Source: Massilia sp. CFBP 13721 (GTDB taxonomy: Bacteria > Pseudomonadota > Gammaproteobacteria > Burkholderiales > Burkholderiaceae_D). Taken from it: a DNA stretch of 64,000 bases. A program made the position numbers and the translations under genes. Shown here piece after piece: positions 49,934-62,960 of the stretch. The stretch spans positions 62,001 to 126,000 of the forward strand of contig NZ_JACYUY010000008.1 in the NCBI RefSeq assembly GCF_014842025.1. The letters are read 5' to 3'. Below the pieces are notes generated by a model. That model ran no database searches and was not told the origin of the DNA. It worked only from the letters and a program-made list of their open reading frames with translations. Numbering within the stretch: the stretch's first letter is position 1; every line of letters begins with the position of its first letter.

Positions 49934-52315
49934 CTACGCCGTCTTGAAGTCCGCCAGGATGCCCAGCAGCTGTTTGATATCCACGGGCTTGACGAGGTGA
50001 TGGTCAAATCCCGCAGCCCTGGTTTGCTCGCGATCCTTGTCCTGGCCATAGCCAGTCACGGCAATCAGCAAGGCATCGGCCGTTTCAGGAGAAGCACGCA
50101 GCCGCTTTGCGAGTTCGATGCCGTCCATCTCCGGCAAACCGATATCGAGGATGCACACCGGTGGCGCCTCCTGCCTGGCCCGTTCGAGTGCCCTGCGGGA
50201 GGAATGTTCGACCGTCACCTGATGGCCCGATGCGTCGAGCAGCATGGCGATCATCGATGCCGCATCGACGTTGTCGTCGACAACCAGGATCCGCAAGGGA
50301 GCAGTCTCCTGTACCGCCGCGCGATCGGTATGCGGCCGGTCGGGTTCGTCCCTGCTTTGCGCCCGGCGCGGGAGATAAACCGAGAACGTGCTTCCCTTAC
50401 CCAGGCCGGGGCTGCGACAGCTGGCTCGGCCGCCGTGCAGTTCGGTCAGGCTCTTCACAAGCGCCAGGCCCAGGCCCAGGCCGCCTGACGAACGGTCGGG
50501 CGTGCGTTCGGCCTGCGCAAACAGGTCGAATGCGCGCGACGCCAGTCCGGGCTCCATGCCGATGCCATTGTCCTCGACCTCGATCGCGACATGGGCGGGG
50601 TGCACATCGACCCTCAATACAATGCTGCCGCCCTCGGGGGTGTACTTCGCGGCGTTGTTGAGGATGTTCGCAACGACCTGGACCAGGCGTTTCTTGTCGC
50701 CGCTGACCGTTGTCGTATCCGGCGGCAGGTGCAAGGCAAGACGATGTCGCCTCGACTGGATCAAGGGGGTGAGCTGCTCGACCGCATCCGCGACGACATG
50801 GCGAATGTCCAATGGCGCCAGTTCCAGGTCGACCAGCCCGCGCGTGAGCCGCGACACGTCGAGCAGGTCATCGACCAGGGCGGTCATATGGCGTACTTGC
50901 CGGCCGATGACCTGGCTGGTTTGGCGCACGCGTTGTTCATCCAGCGTCATGATCTGCAGGAGTTCCGCTGCCGCACCGATGGGCGCCAGCGGGTTGCGCA
51001 GTTCATGGGCAAGCATTGCCAGGAATTCGTCCTTCGCACGCGCGGCGGCATTCAGTTCGACGTTCAGTCTTTCGACATGGCTGCGCGACTCCACCTCGGT
51101 CGTGATATCGACTGCGATGACCATCAGCCCGGATACCTCCCCTGCCAGGGTGCGCAGGGGCGACAGGTTATAGGTGAAGTAGCGATCGTCCAGCGCCCCG
51201 CCATTGCGGTGTATCTGCACGAGCGTCGGCTCGGAGACGAAGGGCTCGCCGCTTCGAAACACCTCCTTGAATTTTTCGTGCACGGGTGAGCCCAGCAGTT
51301 CAGGGTAAACCTCGACAAAGGGTTTGTTGACCATCTTCTCCGCAGGCCGCCCGCTGACCGCCGCATACATCGAATTGACCAGGCGATAAACGAGGTTTTC
51401 CCCAAGCATGACAGCCGCACCCACCGGCGCGTCGAGCAACAACCTGTCGCGTTCAGCTTCCGTCATGCGACGGCGTGCTTCGCTCTCGATGCGCTGTTGG
51501 GCGGTCGCTATCAGCAGGCAAAACTGTTCACTGAAGATGCGATAGCGATCGTCCAGGGCGACTTCGGGAGATGGAATGAAGTCGATTGCCAGCCCAACGT
51601 CGATCCCGACATCGCGCGCCTTGGCGCGCACGTGGTGTGGCATCGGCCCTGCGACTGCGGCGGCATCGCGCTTCATCAGCTTGACGTCATGCAGATCGAT
51701 GCGATTGCGTACGGCTGCACGCGCGCAAGCCGCCGCCAGCTGGTCGAACGTGGTTGCTTCAGCCAGATCGTTGCGTAGCACATCAAGCGTTTGCTGGCGG
51801 CGCGCCAGGAGGACTTGCTCGGTGATCTCGTTTGACAGTACCAGCACGCCCTGGACGATGTTGGCGTCGTCGCGAATGGGCGTCAACGAGTAGGTCCAAT
51901 ACGCTTCCTCGAGTTTGCCCTCGCGTTCGATGCTGAACGCAAATTCATCATACGTCCTGGATGTGGCGGTATGGAGAACGTCGTCCACGAACGGTTCGAT
52001 CTTCGCCCACCCATGCTTCCAGGTGTCGGCAGCGGGCCGGCCGAGCGCGCTGCTCCCGCGCTTGCCGCACACACGGGGCGCATACGCATCGTTGTAAATC
52101 TGGAGGCGGTCCGGGCCCCACCATACGACCATGGGCTCGGCCGAATCGAGCATCAGGTCGACAATCACGCGCAGCCTGACGGGCCACCCCGTGGCTGGTC
52201 CGAGCGGCGTGGCTTCCCAGTCGAATTCCAGGATCGATTCACGCATTGACTCGGCAGGCACACCTGCGCCTTCGGACGTTGACCGTGACTGTGGCATTGG
52301 GGAAGACGTTGGCAT
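49934..52315 (-). CDS. Hybrid sensor histidine kinase / response regulator
   Basis: 793 residues from ATG 52315. No membrane segment, so cytosolic. PAS-like domain (~30-170), a GAF-remnant-like helix region (~175-285), second PAS (~290-405), HisKA with phospho-acceptor H437 (LAHELRNPL), HATPase (N-box ILNNAAKY ~551, DNGIGM, GGLGLGLALVK) and a receiver with D724 (ILDIGLPEMDG) and K776. Signal unknown. First host gene after attR; intact, so integration did not cut it. Confidence 0.92.
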   Translation of the reverse strand: MPTSSPMPQSRSTSEGAGVPAESMRESILEFDWEATPLGPATGWPVRLRVIVDLMLDSAEPMVVWWGPDRLQIYNDAYAPRVCGKRGSSALGRPAADTWKHGWAKIEPFVDDVLHTATSRTYDEFAFSIEREGKLEEAYWTYSLTPIRDDANIVQGVLVLSNEITEQVLLARRQQTLDVLRNDLAEATTFDQLAAACARAAVRNRIDLHDVKLMKRDAAAVAGPMPHHVRAKARDVGIDVGLAIDFIPSPEVALDDRYRIFSEQFCLLIATAQQRIESEARRRMTEAERDRLLLDAPVGAAVMLGENLVYRLVNSMYAAVSGRPAEKMVNKPFVEVYPELLGSPVHEKFKEVFRSGEPFVSEPTLVQIHRNGGALDDRYFTYNLSPLRTLAGEVSGLMVIAVDITTEVESRSHVERLNVELNAAARAKDEFLAMLAHELRNPLAPIGAAAELLQIMTLDEQRVRQTSQVIGRQVRHMTALVDDLLDVSRLTRGLVDLELAPLDIRHVVADAVEQLTPLIQSRRHRLALHLPPDTTTVSGDKKRLVQVVANILNNAAKYTPEGGSIVLRVDVHPAHVAIEVEDNGIGMEPGLASRAFDLFAQAERTPDRSSGGLGLGLALVKSLTELHGGRASCRSPGLGKGSTFSVYLPRRAQSRDEPDRPHTDRAAVQETAPLRILVVDDNVDAASMIAMLLDASGHQVTVEHSSRRALERARQEAPPVCILDIGLPEMDGIELAKRLRASPETADALLIAVTGYGQDKDREQTRAAGFDHHLVKPVDIKQLLGILADFKTA

Positions 52316-52469
52316 GGTCGGACTTTTCTCTGGCGCGGATGCAGCATTGTACCGATCAATGCGTCGATCCTTGCGCCACCAGGCCGCAGCAGAAATCAGA
52401 GCAGGCCTACCGAGACAAGCCAGGATAGCAAAGCTATAATTCCCCGTCTCCGTCGACGAGGAACGCGCC

Positions 52470-54437
52470 ATGTCTCTGCTTGACCACCAGCTCGAATTGC
52501 TGTCGCCCGCCAAAACCGCCGAGATCGGCCGCGAGGCGATCCTGCATGGCGCCGACGCCGTGTACATCGGCGGCCCCGCCTTCGGCGCGCGCCACAATGC
52601 CAGCAATTCGCTGGAAGACATCGCCGCCCTGGCGCAGTTCGCGCACCGCTACCGCGCGCGCATCTTCGTGACGATGAACACGATCATGCACGACGCCGAA
52701 CTCGACCTGGCGCGCCAGCAGGTCTGGCAGCTGTACGAGGCCGGCGTCGATGCGCTGATCGTGCAGGACATGGGACTGCTGGAACTCGACCTGCCGCCGA
52801 TCCAGCTGCACGCCAGCACCCAGTGCGACATCCGCAGCGTCGAGAAAGCGAAGTTCCTCGGCGACGCCGGCTTTTCCCAGCTGGTGCTGGCGCGCGAGCT
52901 GACGGTCGAGCAGATCCGCGCCATCCGCGCGCAAGTCGATACGCCGCTCGAATACTTCATCCATGGCGCGCTGTGCGTGGCGTTTTCCGGTCAGTGCTAC
53001 ATCTCGCATGCGGACACGGGGCGCAGCGCCAACCGCGGCGACTGTTCGCAGGCTTGCCGCCTGCCGTACACGCTGACCGACGCCAAGGGCGGCGTCGTCG
53101 CCTACGACAAGCACCTGCTGTCGATGAAGGACAACGACCAGAGCCGCAACCTGGAAGCGCTGATCGATGCCGGCATCCGTTCGTTCAAGATCGAGGGCCG
53201 CTACAAGGACATGGGCTATGTGAAGAACATCACGGCCCACTACCGCCTGCTGCTCGACGAGATCCTGGAACGGCGTCCCGGCTTTGTACGCGCCGCCAGC
53301 GGGCACACGCAGATCTTCTTCACGCCCGACGTCGACAAGAACTTCAATCGCGGCCATACCGACTATTTCGCCCAGGGCCGCCAGGAAGACATCGGCGCCT
53401 TCGATTCGCCCAAGTACCTGGGCGTGGAAGTCGGCGCCATTACCAAGGTTGGCCTCGACCACGTCGACATCATGACCGATACGGCGCTGGCCAACGGCGA
53501 CGGCTTGAACTACATGAACAAGCGCAGCAGCGTCGGCATCGGCGTCAACACCGTGCAGAAGCTGGGCGAGAGCGACGAGGGCCAGCGCTGGCGCGTGTTT
53601 CCAAACGAGCCGGTCAGCGCCCTGCCCGGCCTGAAGCCCGGCACCCGCGTCCACCGCAACCGCGACCACGGCTGGGAAGCGGCGCTGGCCAAGCGCTCGG
53701 CCGAGCGCAAGGTGGCGCTACACCTGAGCCTGGCGGAGACCGACGGCGGCCTGGCGCTGACCCTGCGCGACGAGGACGGCATCGAGACGGTGACGACCGC
53801 GCGGCTGGCCCTGCAGGGCGCGCACAACGCCGAGCAGGCCGACGCGGCGCTGCGCACCAGCCTGACCAAACTGGGCAACACGATGTTCGAGGCCGATGGC
53901 ATCGCCGTGAACCTGTCGCAGCCGTGGTTCGTGCCGGCCGCCGCCATCAACGGCTTGCGCCGCGACGCCGTGGCGGCGCACGAGGCGGCGAGATTGGCCG
54001 CATGGGAGCGGCCAGAACGCAAGGCACCGCTTGAACCGCCCGCCGTCTATCCGGCCACCCAGCTGTCCTACCTGGCCAACGTCTACAACGACAAGGCGCG
54101 CGCCTTTTACCGCAAGCACGGCGTGGGCCTGATCGACGCGGCTTACGAAGCGCACCAGGAACCAGGCGAGGTGTCGCTGATGATCACCAAGCACTGCCTG
54201 CGCTTCTCGTTCAACCTGTGCCCGAAACAGGCCAAGGGCGTGCAGGGCGTGCAAGGCCAGGTGCGCGCCGAACCGATGACCTTGACCTCGGGCGAGGACA
54301 CCTACACGCTGCGCTTCGACTGCAAGCCGTGCGAGATGCACGTGGTCGGGGCGATGAAGCCTGGCATCCTGCGCGCGCCGCCGCCGTCGGCCGTGCCCTA
54401 CAGCCCGCTCACCTTTCACCGCCGGCGGCCGGCGTGA
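52470..54437 (+). CDS. rlhA: U32 protein RlhA, 23S rRNA C2501 hydroxylation
   Basis: 655 residues, about the length of E. coli RlhA (YdcP); shorter U32 members (TrhP) are ~450. N-terminal TIM-barrel-like U32 domain: [44 protein letters not shown] and CSQACRLPY with the family cysteines. Peptidase U32 C-terminal extension (collagenase-like) to the end, with [12 protein letters not shown] and DCKPCEMHV, giving possible metal/FeS ligands. RlhA hydroxylates cytidine 2501 using prephenate-linked chemistry. Likely alone in its operon with the GTG-coupled next gene. Confidence 0.88.
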   Translation: MSLLDHQLELLSPAKTAEIGREAILHGADAVYIGGPAFGARHNASNSLEDIAALAQFAHRYRARIFVTMNTIMHDAELDLARQQVWQLYEAGVDALIVQDMGLLELDLPPIQLHASTQCDIRSVEKAKFLGDAGFSQLVLARELTVEQIRAIRAQVDTPLEYFIHGALCVAFSGQCYISHADTGRSANRGDCSQACRLPYTLTDAKGGVVAYDKHLLSMKDNDQSRNLEALIDAGIRSFKIEGRYKDMGYVKNITAHYRLLLDEILERRPGFVRAASGHTQIFFTPDVDKNFNRGHTDYFAQGRQEDIGAFDSPKYLGVEVGAITKVGLDHVDIMTDTALANGDGLNYMNKRSSVGIGVNTVQKLGESDEGQRWRVFPNEPVSALPGLKPGTRVHRNRDHGWEAALAKRSAERKVALHLSLAETDGGLALTLRDEDGIETVTTARLALQGAHNAEQADAALRTSLTKLGNTMFEADGIAVNLSQPWFVPAAAINGLRRDAVAAHEAARLAAWERPERKAPLEPPAVYPATQLSYLANVYNDKARAFYRKHGVGLIDAAYEAHQEPGEVSLMITKHCLRFSFNLCPKQAKGVQGVQGQVRAEPMTLTSGEDTYTLRFDCKPCEMHVVGAMKPGILRAPPPSAVPYSPLTFHRRRPA

Positions 54438-55744
54438 AGGGACTGAACAGACGCCGTCTCCTCGCCTCGTTCCTCGCTGCCGCGCTACTACCGGCATGCG
54501 CGCTGCTCCCTGCGGCCGCGGCGGGACCCGTCAAGCCGCGCGTCATCGTCTCGACCGACATCGGCGGCACCGACTTCGACGATTTCCAATCGCTGGTGCA
54601 CCTGCTCGTGTATGCCGACGCGATCGACCTGGAAGGCTTGATCGCCTCGCCCTGGGGTGAAGGCCGCGACCGCAAACGCCATCTGCTGGCCATCATCGAC
54701 GCCTACGAGAAGGATTACCCGAACCTCAAGACCTGGTCGCGCGACTATCCCACGCCCGCCACCCTGCGCAGCATCTCGAAGCAAGGTGGCCTCGACCTCG
54801 CACCGCCGCCCGGCTGGAGCCAGCCGACCGAAGGCTCGAACTGGATCATCGCCAATGCACGCCGCGACGATCCGCGTCCGCTGTGGGTCTTGCTGTGGGG
54901 CGGCTTCGAAGACCTGGCGCAGGCGCTGCACGACGCCCCCGACATCAAGCCGAAGCTGCGCGTCTACATGATCGGCGGCCCGAACAAGAAATGGTCGAAC
55001 GCGGCCTACGATTACCTGGCGCGCGAGCACGCCGACCTCTGGATCATCGAAAACAATGCGACTTACCGCGGCTGGTTTGCCGGTGGCCAGCAGTCGGGCG
55101 ACCTGGGGAATACGGCCTTTGTCGCGCGCCACGTCAAGGGTGTCGGGGCACTGGGCGACTACTTCGCCGGCATCGCGCCCCAGGTGAAAATGGGCGACAC
55201 GCCTGCCCTCGCCTATGTGCTGGGTGCGAACCCGGAAGTCCCCGGGGCCACCGTGGGATGGGGCGGACAGTTTGTGCGGGCCTGGGACCGTCCGCATTCC
55301 GTGTTCACCGCGCCGCCTTCCCAGGACACCATCGTCGAGACCTTCGCCATCATGGAACTGGTCTACCGGCCGGTCGGCACGGCGCCGGCCGCGCCGCATG
55401 CCAGCCTCGTCATCGACAAGCAGCGCTTCCCCGGCTTCGCGCAGCCCGACGGTTCCTGGCGCTTCCTGTTCTCGCCCAAGGAAGACAAGGCCTGGACCTA
55501 CCGGATCGCCAGCAACCACCCGGGACTCGACGGCCAGGCCGGCGCCTTCACCTCGCGCATGGCGCGCCCGGAGCTGGCGACACAACCGTCGAGCAGGTAT
55601 CCGAACTGGTGGACCGACGATCCCGATCCGGCGCTGCGCGAAGGCCCGCACCAGGGCGCGAAGACGATCAGCCGCTGGCGCGAACAGTTCCTGCGCGACT
55701 TCGCGGCGCGCCTGCGCCGGACGCAAGCGCCTGCTCCTCGATGA
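54434..55744 (+). CDS. DUF1593 family exported protein (nucleoside-hydrolase-like fold)
   Basis: 436 residues from GTG 54434, GTGA-coupled to rlhA. Signal region has twin Arg (NRRRLLASF) and a lipobox-like LLPAC, so Tat and/or lipoprotein export. Mature part: [23 protein letters not shown] (Asp-rich start as in nucleoside hydrolases), [41 protein letters not shown], all DUF1593 features. Family members are linked to polysaccharide use in some bacteria; substrate not known. Confidence 0.8.
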   Translation: MKGLNRRRLLASFLAAALLPACALLPAAAAGPVKPRVIVSTDIGGTDFDDFQSLVHLLVYADAIDLEGLIASPWGEGRDRKRHLLAIIDAYEKDYPNLKTWSRDYPTPATLRSISKQGGLDLAPPPGWSQPTEGSNWIIANARRDDPRPLWVLLWGGFEDLAQALHDAPDIKPKLRVYMIGGPNKKWSNAAYDYLAREHADLWIIENNATYRGWFAGGQQSGDLGNTAFVARHVKGVGALGDYFAGIAPQVKMGDTPALAYVLGANPEVPGATVGWGGQFVRAWDRPHSVFTAPPSQDTIVETFAIMELVYRPVGTAPAAPHASLVIDKQRFPGFAQPDGSWRFLFSPKEDKAWTYRIASNHPGLDGQAGAFTSRMARPELATQPSSRYPNWWTDDPDPALREGPHQGAKTISRWREQFLRDFAARLRRTQAPAPR

Positions 55745-55938
55745 GGGACGACGCCGGATAGTTTTGGGGGCGCCGACAACGGTGCACCCGGATCGCGCGC
55801 CGCACCAATATCGATCGCGGGCGACGCCATCGGCCAGGTTCGCCCAAACCCGGTGCGCGCATCCGCCCATCGCCGGTGCGCAGCCCCTGCAAGCCGCACA
55901 TGCCCAGTCGTGGCACGGAACGTGCTGTGTACCTGGTC

Positions 55939-56796
55939 ATGCGAGATGAAGCGACCGCCACTACACACTCCCCTGCCGGCTGGCTGGCCAGGCTGGAACT
56001 GGACGTCGTCTTCGAAGGCGGCGCCAGCATCGTCGGGCGCAACCGCCACCAGGGTCCGCTGCGCGTGCAAAAGCCGCTCTACCCGGAAGGCGCGCAGACC
56101 GTCCATGCGATCGTGGTGCACCCGCCGGGCGGCATCCGCGCCGGCGACCGGCTCGAGATCGCCGTCAGCGTCGGACCAGGGGCGCACGCATTCCTGACCT
56201 CGCCGGGCGCGACCAAATGGTATCGCAGCGATGACGAAGATAATGGCGACGGCGCCGCCTGCCAGTCGGTACAGTTGGCGGCCGGCGACGGCGCCGCGCT
56301 CGAGTGGATGCCGCAAGAGACCATCTACTTCAACGGCGCGCGCGCCGTGCAGCGCCATACCGTGCACCTCGGCGCCGCGGCGCGCTATATCGGCTGCGAG
56401 GTGATGTGCTTCGCGCGCCAGGCCAGCGGCGAGCGCTTCGAGCGTGGCCGCTTGCGTCTTCACTCCGAGATCTGGTGCGCCGGCCAGCTGCTGTGGTACG
56501 AACAGGCGTGCATCGATGCCGGCTCGGAGGCCCTCGATGGCCCGTTCGGACTCGATGGCGCGAGCGTGTGCGCCACCCTGACCGCCGTCGGGCCACCCCT
56601 TTCCGCCGCCCTGCAGGCGCAGGTGCGCGCGCTCGATCCGGCGCTCGGCGCCAGCCAGCTCAAGTCGGTCTTCATCGCGCGCCTGCTGTGCGGCGACAGC
56701 GAACATGCGCGCGCCGTGATGACGCGCGCGTGGCAACTGCTGCGCCCGCACCTGCTGGGCCGCCCCGCCATCCTGCCCCGCATCTGGGCCACCTGA
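55939..56796 (+). CDS. ureD: Urease accessory protein UreD
   Basis: About 285 residues. Start uncertain: ATGs at 55876, 55900 and 55939 are in frame, none with a strong Shine-Dalgarno; 55939 fits family length. [35 protein letters not shown] is the typical UreD start. UreD scaffolds UreF-UreG onto apo-urease for nickel and carbamate insertion. First gene of the ure cluster; a 194-base gap before it holds the probable promoter, but no clear -35/-10 is evident. Confidence 0.93.
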   Translation: MRDEATATTHSPAGWLARLELDVVFEGGASIVGRNRHQGPLRVQKPLYPEGAQTVHAIVVHPPGGIRAGDRLEIAVSVGPGAHAFLTSPGATKWYRSDDEDNGDGAACQSVQLAAGDGAALEWMPQETIYFNGARAVQRHTVHLGAAARYIGCEVMCFARQASGERFERGRLRLHSEIWCAGQLLWYEQACIDAGSEALDGPFGLDGASVCATLTAVGPPLSAALQAQVRALDPALGASQLKSVFIARLLCGDSEHARAVMTRAWQLLRPHLLGRPAILPRIWAT

Positions 56797-56812
56797 CCTT
56801 GCCCGCACCGCC

Positions 56813-57115
56813 ATGGACCTGACACCACGAGAAAAAGACAAGCTGCTGATCTTCACCGCCGCACTGCTGGCCGAACGCCGCCGCGCGCGCGGGTTGAAGC
56901 TGAACTATCCAGAAGCGGTGGCGCTGATCTCGGCCGCCATCATGGAAGGCGCGCGCGACGGCCGCAGCGTCGCCGAGCTGATGTACGAAGGCACACAGGT
57001 GCTGGCGCGCGCCGACGTGATGGCGGGCGTGGCGGAGATGATCCCGGATATCCAGGTCGAAGCGACCTTCCCGGACGGCAGCAAGCTGGTCACCGTCCAT
57101 CACCCGATCGTTTGA
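56813..57115 (+). CDS. ureA: Urease gamma subunit UreA
   Basis: 100 residues, the standard length. [41 protein letters not shown] and [13 protein letters not shown]-like end are canonical. Forms the (UreA-UreB-UreC)3 enzyme. Confidence 0.97.
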   Translation: MDLTPREKDKLLIFTAALLAERRRARGLKLNYPEAVALISAAIMEGARDGRSVAELMYEGTQVLARADVMAGVAEMIPDIQVEATFPDGSKLVTVHHPIV

Positions 57116-57123
57116 GGCCCTCC

Positions 57124-57447
57124 ATGACTCCTGGCGAATACATCCTGCGCGAGGACGACATCGTCCTGAATGCCGGCCGCCCGACGTGCACGCTGCGCGT
57201 GGCCAACGGCGGCGACCGCCCGGTGCAGGTCGGCTCGCACTTCCACTTCGCCGAGGTCAACGCGGCGCTGCGCTTCGACCGCGCCGCCGCCCTGGGCATG
57301 CGCCTGGACATCGCCGCCGGCACGGCGGTGCGCTTCGAACCCGGCCAGCACCGCACCGTGCAACTGGTGGCGCTGGCCGGCGCGCGCGCAGTATATGGCT
57401 TCAACGGCCAGGTGATGGGCGCCCTGCCGCCGCTGGAGGACAACTGA
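57124..57447 (+). CDS. ureB: Urease beta subunit UreB
   Basis: 107 residues from ATG 57124 (a TTG at 57112 is a possible alternative). [35 protein letters not shown] and YGFNGQVMG are classical. Followed directly by ureC with the stop adjoining the ATG. Confidence 0.97.
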   Translation: MTPGEYILREDDIVLNAGRPTCTLRVANGGDRPVQVGSHFHFAEVNAALRFDRAAALGMRLDIAAGTAVRFEPGQHRTVQLVALAGARAVYGFNGQVMGALPPLEDN

Positions 57448-59163
<1,716 letters not shown>

Positions 59164-59176
59164 TGAGGACAAACCG

Positions 59177-59695
59177 ATGATCACCCTGCACACCCGTGTC
59201 GATGCGGCCGACCATGTCACCGACGAGGTAGTACTGGCCTACGACCAGCGCGAACGCTGCCGGCTGCGGCTGACCCTCGCCTCGGGCGCGACGGCGGCAT
59301 TGTTCCTGCCGCGCGGCTCGACCCTGCGCGACGGCGACCTGCTCACCGGTCCCGAAGGCGCGGTGGTGCGCGTGCGCGCGGCGCTGGAGGCGACCTACCG
59401 CATCGGCGCGCACGATCCGCAGGCGCTGGTGCGCTGCGCTTTCCACCTCGGCAACCGCCACGGCCAGGTGCAGATCGGCGCCGACCACCTGCGCATCCGC
59501 GCCGATCCGGTATTGCGCGACATGCTCACGGGCCTGGGCGCCACCGTGACCGAAGAACAGGCGCCGTTTCATCCGGAACCGGGGGCGTATGGTGGCGGCC
59601 ATGGCCACAGCCACGGGGATGCGCCGCGTCACCTGCTCGCTCCCGTGCCGCTGCGCCAGAAGATCCACCGCCCCGGCGACGTGGAGCGTGCGTGA
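59177..59695 (+). CDS. ureE: Urease accessory protein UreE (nickel metallochaperone)
   Basis: 172 residues. CRLRLTLASGATAALFLPRGSTLRDGD (UreE N-domain), a C-domain, and a His-rich tail GGGHGHSHGDAPRH that binds nickel. Next gene's GTG overlaps its stop. Confidence 0.95.
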   Translation: MITLHTRVDAADHVTDEVVLAYDQRERCRLRLTLASGATAALFLPRGSTLRDGDLLTGPEGAVVRVRAALEATYRIGAHDPQALVRCAFHLGNRHGQVQIGADHLRIRADPVLRDMLTGLGATVTEEQAPFHPEPGAYGGGHGHSHGDAPRHLLAPVPLRQKIHRPGDVERA

Positions 59696-60354
59696 AGGCG
59701 ACCGCCTTGCTGCACCTGCTGCAGCTGGCCAGCCCCGCGCTGCCGGTCGGCGCCTACAGCTATTCGCAGGGGCTGGAAACGGCGATCGAAGCGGGCCGCG
59801 TGCGCTGCCCCGCTACGGCCGAACGCTACCTGGTGCGCCAGCTGGGCGACGTGCAGGCGCCATGGGACGGCGCCGTGTTCTGGCGCCTGCTGGCCGCTTG
59901 CGCCGCTGGCGACAATGCGGCGTTCGCGCAGTGGAATGCGCGTTACCTGGCCTCGCGCGACAGCGCCGAGCTGCGTGCGGAAACGGTGCAGATGGGCTTT
60001 TCGCTGACCCGGCTGCTGCTTGAGCTGGACCTGGTTCCACCCGCCGCACCAAGCGACATCTGCTTCCCTGCCGCGCTGGCGCAGGCGGTGCACGCACTGC
60101 GGGTGCCGCACGAGGAAGCGCTGCTGGCGCTGCTGTTCTCGTGGGCCGAGAACCAGGTGCTGGTGTGCGTGAAGTCGATCCCGCTCGGCCAGGTGGCCGG
60201 ACAGCGCCTGCTGCTGGCGCTGCGCCCCGCCATTGAAGCGGCGGCCGTGCAGGCGCGCGCGCTGCCTGATGACGAACTATCGAGCTGGGCGCCGGGATTG
60301 GCCCGGCTGTCCATGGCCCACGAAGTCCAGAGCGGCCGGCTGTACCGGTCGTGA
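59692..60354 (+). CDS. ureF: Urease accessory protein UreF
   Basis: 220 residues from GTG 59692. LLHLLQLASPALPVGAYSYSQGLE is the UreF signature, with all-helical rest. Regulates UreG GTPase in the activation complex. Confidence 0.95.
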   Translation: MKATALLHLLQLASPALPVGAYSYSQGLETAIEAGRVRCPATAERYLVRQLGDVQAPWDGAVFWRLLAACAAGDNAAFAQWNARYLASRDSAELRAETVQMGFSLTRLLLELDLVPPAAPSDICFPAALAQAVHALRVPHEEALLALLFSWAENQVLVCVKSIPLGQVAGQRLLLALRPAIEAAAVQARALPDDELSSWAPGLARLSMAHEVQSGRLYRS

Positions 60355-60379
60355 ATAAGGTGAAAAGAAAGGAACCAGC

Positions 60380-61012
60380 ATGCAATCGAATCCCTTACGC
60401 GTCGGCATAGGCGGCCCGGTCGGGTCGGGCAAGACGGCGCTGTGCGAACAGCTGTGCCGGGCGATGCGCGACGACCACGACATGGCCGTCATCACCAACG
60501 ACATCTATACGCGCGAAGACATGGAGATCCTGCTGCGCGCCGGCGCGCTGGCGCCCGAGCGCCTGATGGGGGTCGAGACCGGCGGCTGTCCGCACACGGC
60601 GATCCGCGAAGACGCTTCGATCAACCTCGAAGCCATCGCCCGCCTGCAAGCCGACTTTCCCGCGCTCGAACTGATCCTGGTCGAGTCGGGCGGCGACAAC
60701 CTGGCGGCGACCTTCAGCCCGGAACTGTCCGATCTCACCCTGTACGTGATCGACGTGGCGGGCGGCGAAAAGATTCCGCGCAAGGGCGGTCCCGGCATCA
60801 CGCGCTCGGACCTCCTGATCATCAATAAGACCGACCTGGCGCCGCACGTGGGCGCCAACCTCGACGTCATGGCCGCCGACGCGCGCCGCCAGCGCGGCGA
60901 GCGGCCCTTCGTCTTTACCAATTTGCGCACCGGCGCCGGCGTGGACGAGGTGATCGCCTTTATCCGCGAACAGGGGCTGCTGGACGCCGCCAGAGAGGAG
61001 CACGCAGCATGA
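60380..61012 (+). CDS. ureG: Urease accessory GTPase UreG
   Basis: 210 residues. P-loop GGPVGSGKT (11-19), the metal-binding CPH motif ([15 protein letters not shown]), [15 protein letters not shown] and [16 protein letters not shown] (G4). Couples GTP hydrolysis to nickel insertion. Confidence 0.97.
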   Translation: MQSNPLRVGIGGPVGSGKTALCEQLCRAMRDDHDMAVITNDIYTREDMEILLRAGALAPERLMGVETGGCPHTAIREDASINLEAIARLQADFPALELILVESGGDNLAATFSPELSDLTLYVIDVAGGEKIPRKGGPGITRSDLLIINKTDLAPHVGANLDVMAADARRQRGERPFVFTNLRTGAGVDEVIAFIREQGLLDAAREEHAA

Positions 61013-61533
61013 AGCACTGGACCACCCTGATACTGTTGATGTCCGCCGGCGGCGCCTGGGCGCATCCCGGCCACGCCGACGGCGGCTTTGCGAATGGCTT
61101 GCTGCACCCCTTGCTCGGGCTGGACCACTGGCTGGCGATGCTGGGGCTGGGCCTGTGGAGCCGCGCCGCCGCTGTCCCACGCCGGGCGCTGGCGACGGTC
61201 GGCATCGCACTGGCGGTGGGTGCTTTTGCGCCCTTGACGCTGCCCGCGGTGGAGCCGCTGCTGGCGGCCAGCGTGCTGGTTGCCGGCCTGATGGGTCTCG
61301 GCGCCGGGCGCCTGCCTGCGGCTGTGGGCCTGGCCCTGGCAGCCGCCTTCAGCCTGGTGCACGGCAATGCGCATGGTCACGAAATGGCCGGCGTTAGCGC
61401 TGCGGCCGGCGCGATCTGCATGAGCATGGGCCTGATGGGCCTGGGCTGGCTGGCGGGTCGCCAACCCGCCCTGCGGCGGGTGGCGCCGGCACTGGTCGCG
61501 CTGGCCGGCGCCGGCATGCTGGCGATCGGTTAA
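61009..61533 (+). CDS. ureJ: HupE/UreJ nickel-related membrane protein
   Basis: 174 residues. Signal-like start, [32 protein letters not shown] (HupE/UreJ His motif) and [13 protein letters not shown]; about six membrane segments. Family members supply nickel. ATGA overlap with ureG. Confidence 0.92.
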   Translation: MKHWTTLILLMSAGGAWAHPGHADGGFANGLLHPLLGLDHWLAMLGLGLWSRAAAVPRRALATVGIALAVGAFAPLTLPAVEPLLAASVLVAGLMGLGAGRLPAAVGLALAAAFSLVHGNAHGHEMAGVSAAAGAICMSMGLMGLGWLAGRQPALRRVAPALVALAGAGMLAIG

Positions 61534-61539
61534 GAGGAA

Positions 61540-61568
61540 GCGGTGTGCCCCTGCGTGGCGCACACCGC
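61540..61568. terminator. Hairpin between convergent ureJ and MFS genes
   Basis: GCGGTGTGC / GCACACCGC arms (9 bp) with an 11-base loop. No T-run, so a bidirectional terminator only by position. Confidence 0.4.
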
Positions 61569-61573
61569 GTGGT

Positions 61574-62923
61574 TCAGCTGGCAACCGGCGCCAGCGTCCC
61601 CGGCTTGTCCTTCTTCGGCCGCGTACGGGCGAACAGGACCAGCAGAGCACCCAGCAGCGAGGCGCTGGCCAGGCCGTACAGGCCGCCCTGGATCGAACCG
61701 GTACGCTGCTCCAGCATGCCGAAGGCGGTCGGGGCGACGAAACCGCCCAGGTTGCCCAGCGAGTTGATCAGCGCGATCACGCCGGCGGCGATGCGCGCGT
61801 CGAGGTAGGACTGCGGGATCGGCCAGAACAACGAGGACGCCGCCTTGAAGCCGATCGCGGCGAAGCAGACCGAGACGAAGCCATACACCGGGTTGCCGGT
61901 CGAGGCCGAGGCGAACATGCCGACGCCGGCGACGACGAAGGCGGACGCCGCCCAGGCCTGCTGGTGCTTGTAGCGCTGCGCCAGCGCGGCGAAGATGTAC
62001 ATGGCGACGATCGAGATAATCCACGGCACCGAATTGAACAGGCCGACCTGGAATTCGCTGAACTGCCCCATCTTCTTGATCATGGTCGGCAGCCAGAAGG
62101 TGGCGCCGTAGATGGTCAGCGAGATCATGAAGTAGATCAGGCAGAACAGCACGATCTGCGGGTCGCGCAGCAGGCGCATGCTGCCGCCCTTGGCGCCACT
62201 TGTCCCCAGCTCGGCTTCACGCTCCTTCTGCTCGGCGGCGATTTCATCCGTCAGCGCGTCGCGTTCCGCATGGGTCAGCCACTTGGCGTCGCGCGGATCG
62301 GAGTCGAGCAGGAACCAGACCACGCCGCACAGCAGCACCGAGAACATGCCCTCGATGATGAACATCCACTGCCAGCCGTGCAGGCCCATGCCGCTCAGCT
62401 GCAGCAGGCCGCCGGTGATCGGGCCGGACAGGATCGACGCCGCGGCCGAACCGCTGAGGAAGATCGCCATTGCACGGCCCCGCTCGGCGCGCGGCAGCCA
62501 GCGCGTGAAATAGTAGACCACGCCGGGGAAGAAGCCGGCTTCGGCCACGCCCAGCAGGAAGCGCAGCGCGTAGAACGAGTTTTCGCCCTGGACGAAGGCC
62601 ATGGCGGTGGCCGCCAGGCCCCAGGTGAACATGATGCGGGTCAGCCAGGCCTTGGCGCCGAAGCGCTGCAGCATCAGGTTGGACGGCACCTCGAACAAGG
62701 CATAGCCGATGAAGAACAGGCCGGCGCCAAAGCCAAAGGCGGCCGGCCCGATACCGAGGTCGGCCTCCAGGTGCGGCCGCACAAAACCGATGTTCACCCG
62801 GTCGATGTAGTTCGCGATGAACATGATGACGAACAGCGGCAGGATGCGCCATTTGACCTTGCTGACCGCCTGCGCCAGCAAGGGATTGAGCGCGCGCTCG
62901 GGGGTTGCGTGTGTCTTCTGCAC
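61574..62923 (-). CDS. MFS transporter, anion:cation symporter (ACS) family
   Basis: 449 residues, 12 predicted membrane segments. DRVNIGFVRPHLEADLGIGPAAFGFGAGLFFIGYALFEVPSNLMLQRFGAK and GVAEAGFFPGVVYYFTRWLP are typical of ACS members (phthalate, tartrate, hexuronate uptake). Substrate cannot be set. Convergent to ureJ; likely same regulon as the porin upstream (38-base gap). Confidence 0.85.
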   Translation of the reverse strand: MQKTHATPERALNPLLAQAVSKVKWRILPLFVIMFIANYIDRVNIGFVRPHLEADLGIGPAAFGFGAGLFFIGYALFEVPSNLMLQRFGAKAWLTRIMFTWGLAATAMAFVQGENSFYALRFLLGVAEAGFFPGVVYYFTRWLPRAERGRAMAIFLSGSAAASILSGPITGGLLQLSGMGLHGWQWMFIIEGMFSVLLCGVVWFLLDSDPRDAKWLTHAERDALTDEIAAEQKEREAELGTSGAKGGSMRLLRDPQIVLFCLIYFMISLTIYGATFWLPTMIKKMGQFSEFQVGLFNSVPWIISIVAMYIFAALAQRYKHQQAWAASAFVVAGVGMFASASTGNPVYGFVSVCFAAIGFKAASSLFWPIPQSYLDARIAAGVIALINSLGNLGGFVAPTAFGMLEQRTGSIQGGLYGLASASLLGALLVLFARTRPKKDKPGTLAPVAS

Positions 62924-62960
62924 GATCTTCTCCTAACTCTCTATATTATTTACGCAGCCA

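Noticed and set aside
52316-52621. N-terminal extension of the sensor kinase
   Set aside because: Low-quality sequence (Ser/Trp/Arg-rich, no domain) overlapping the rlhA start region. ATG 52315 gives a sensible protein.
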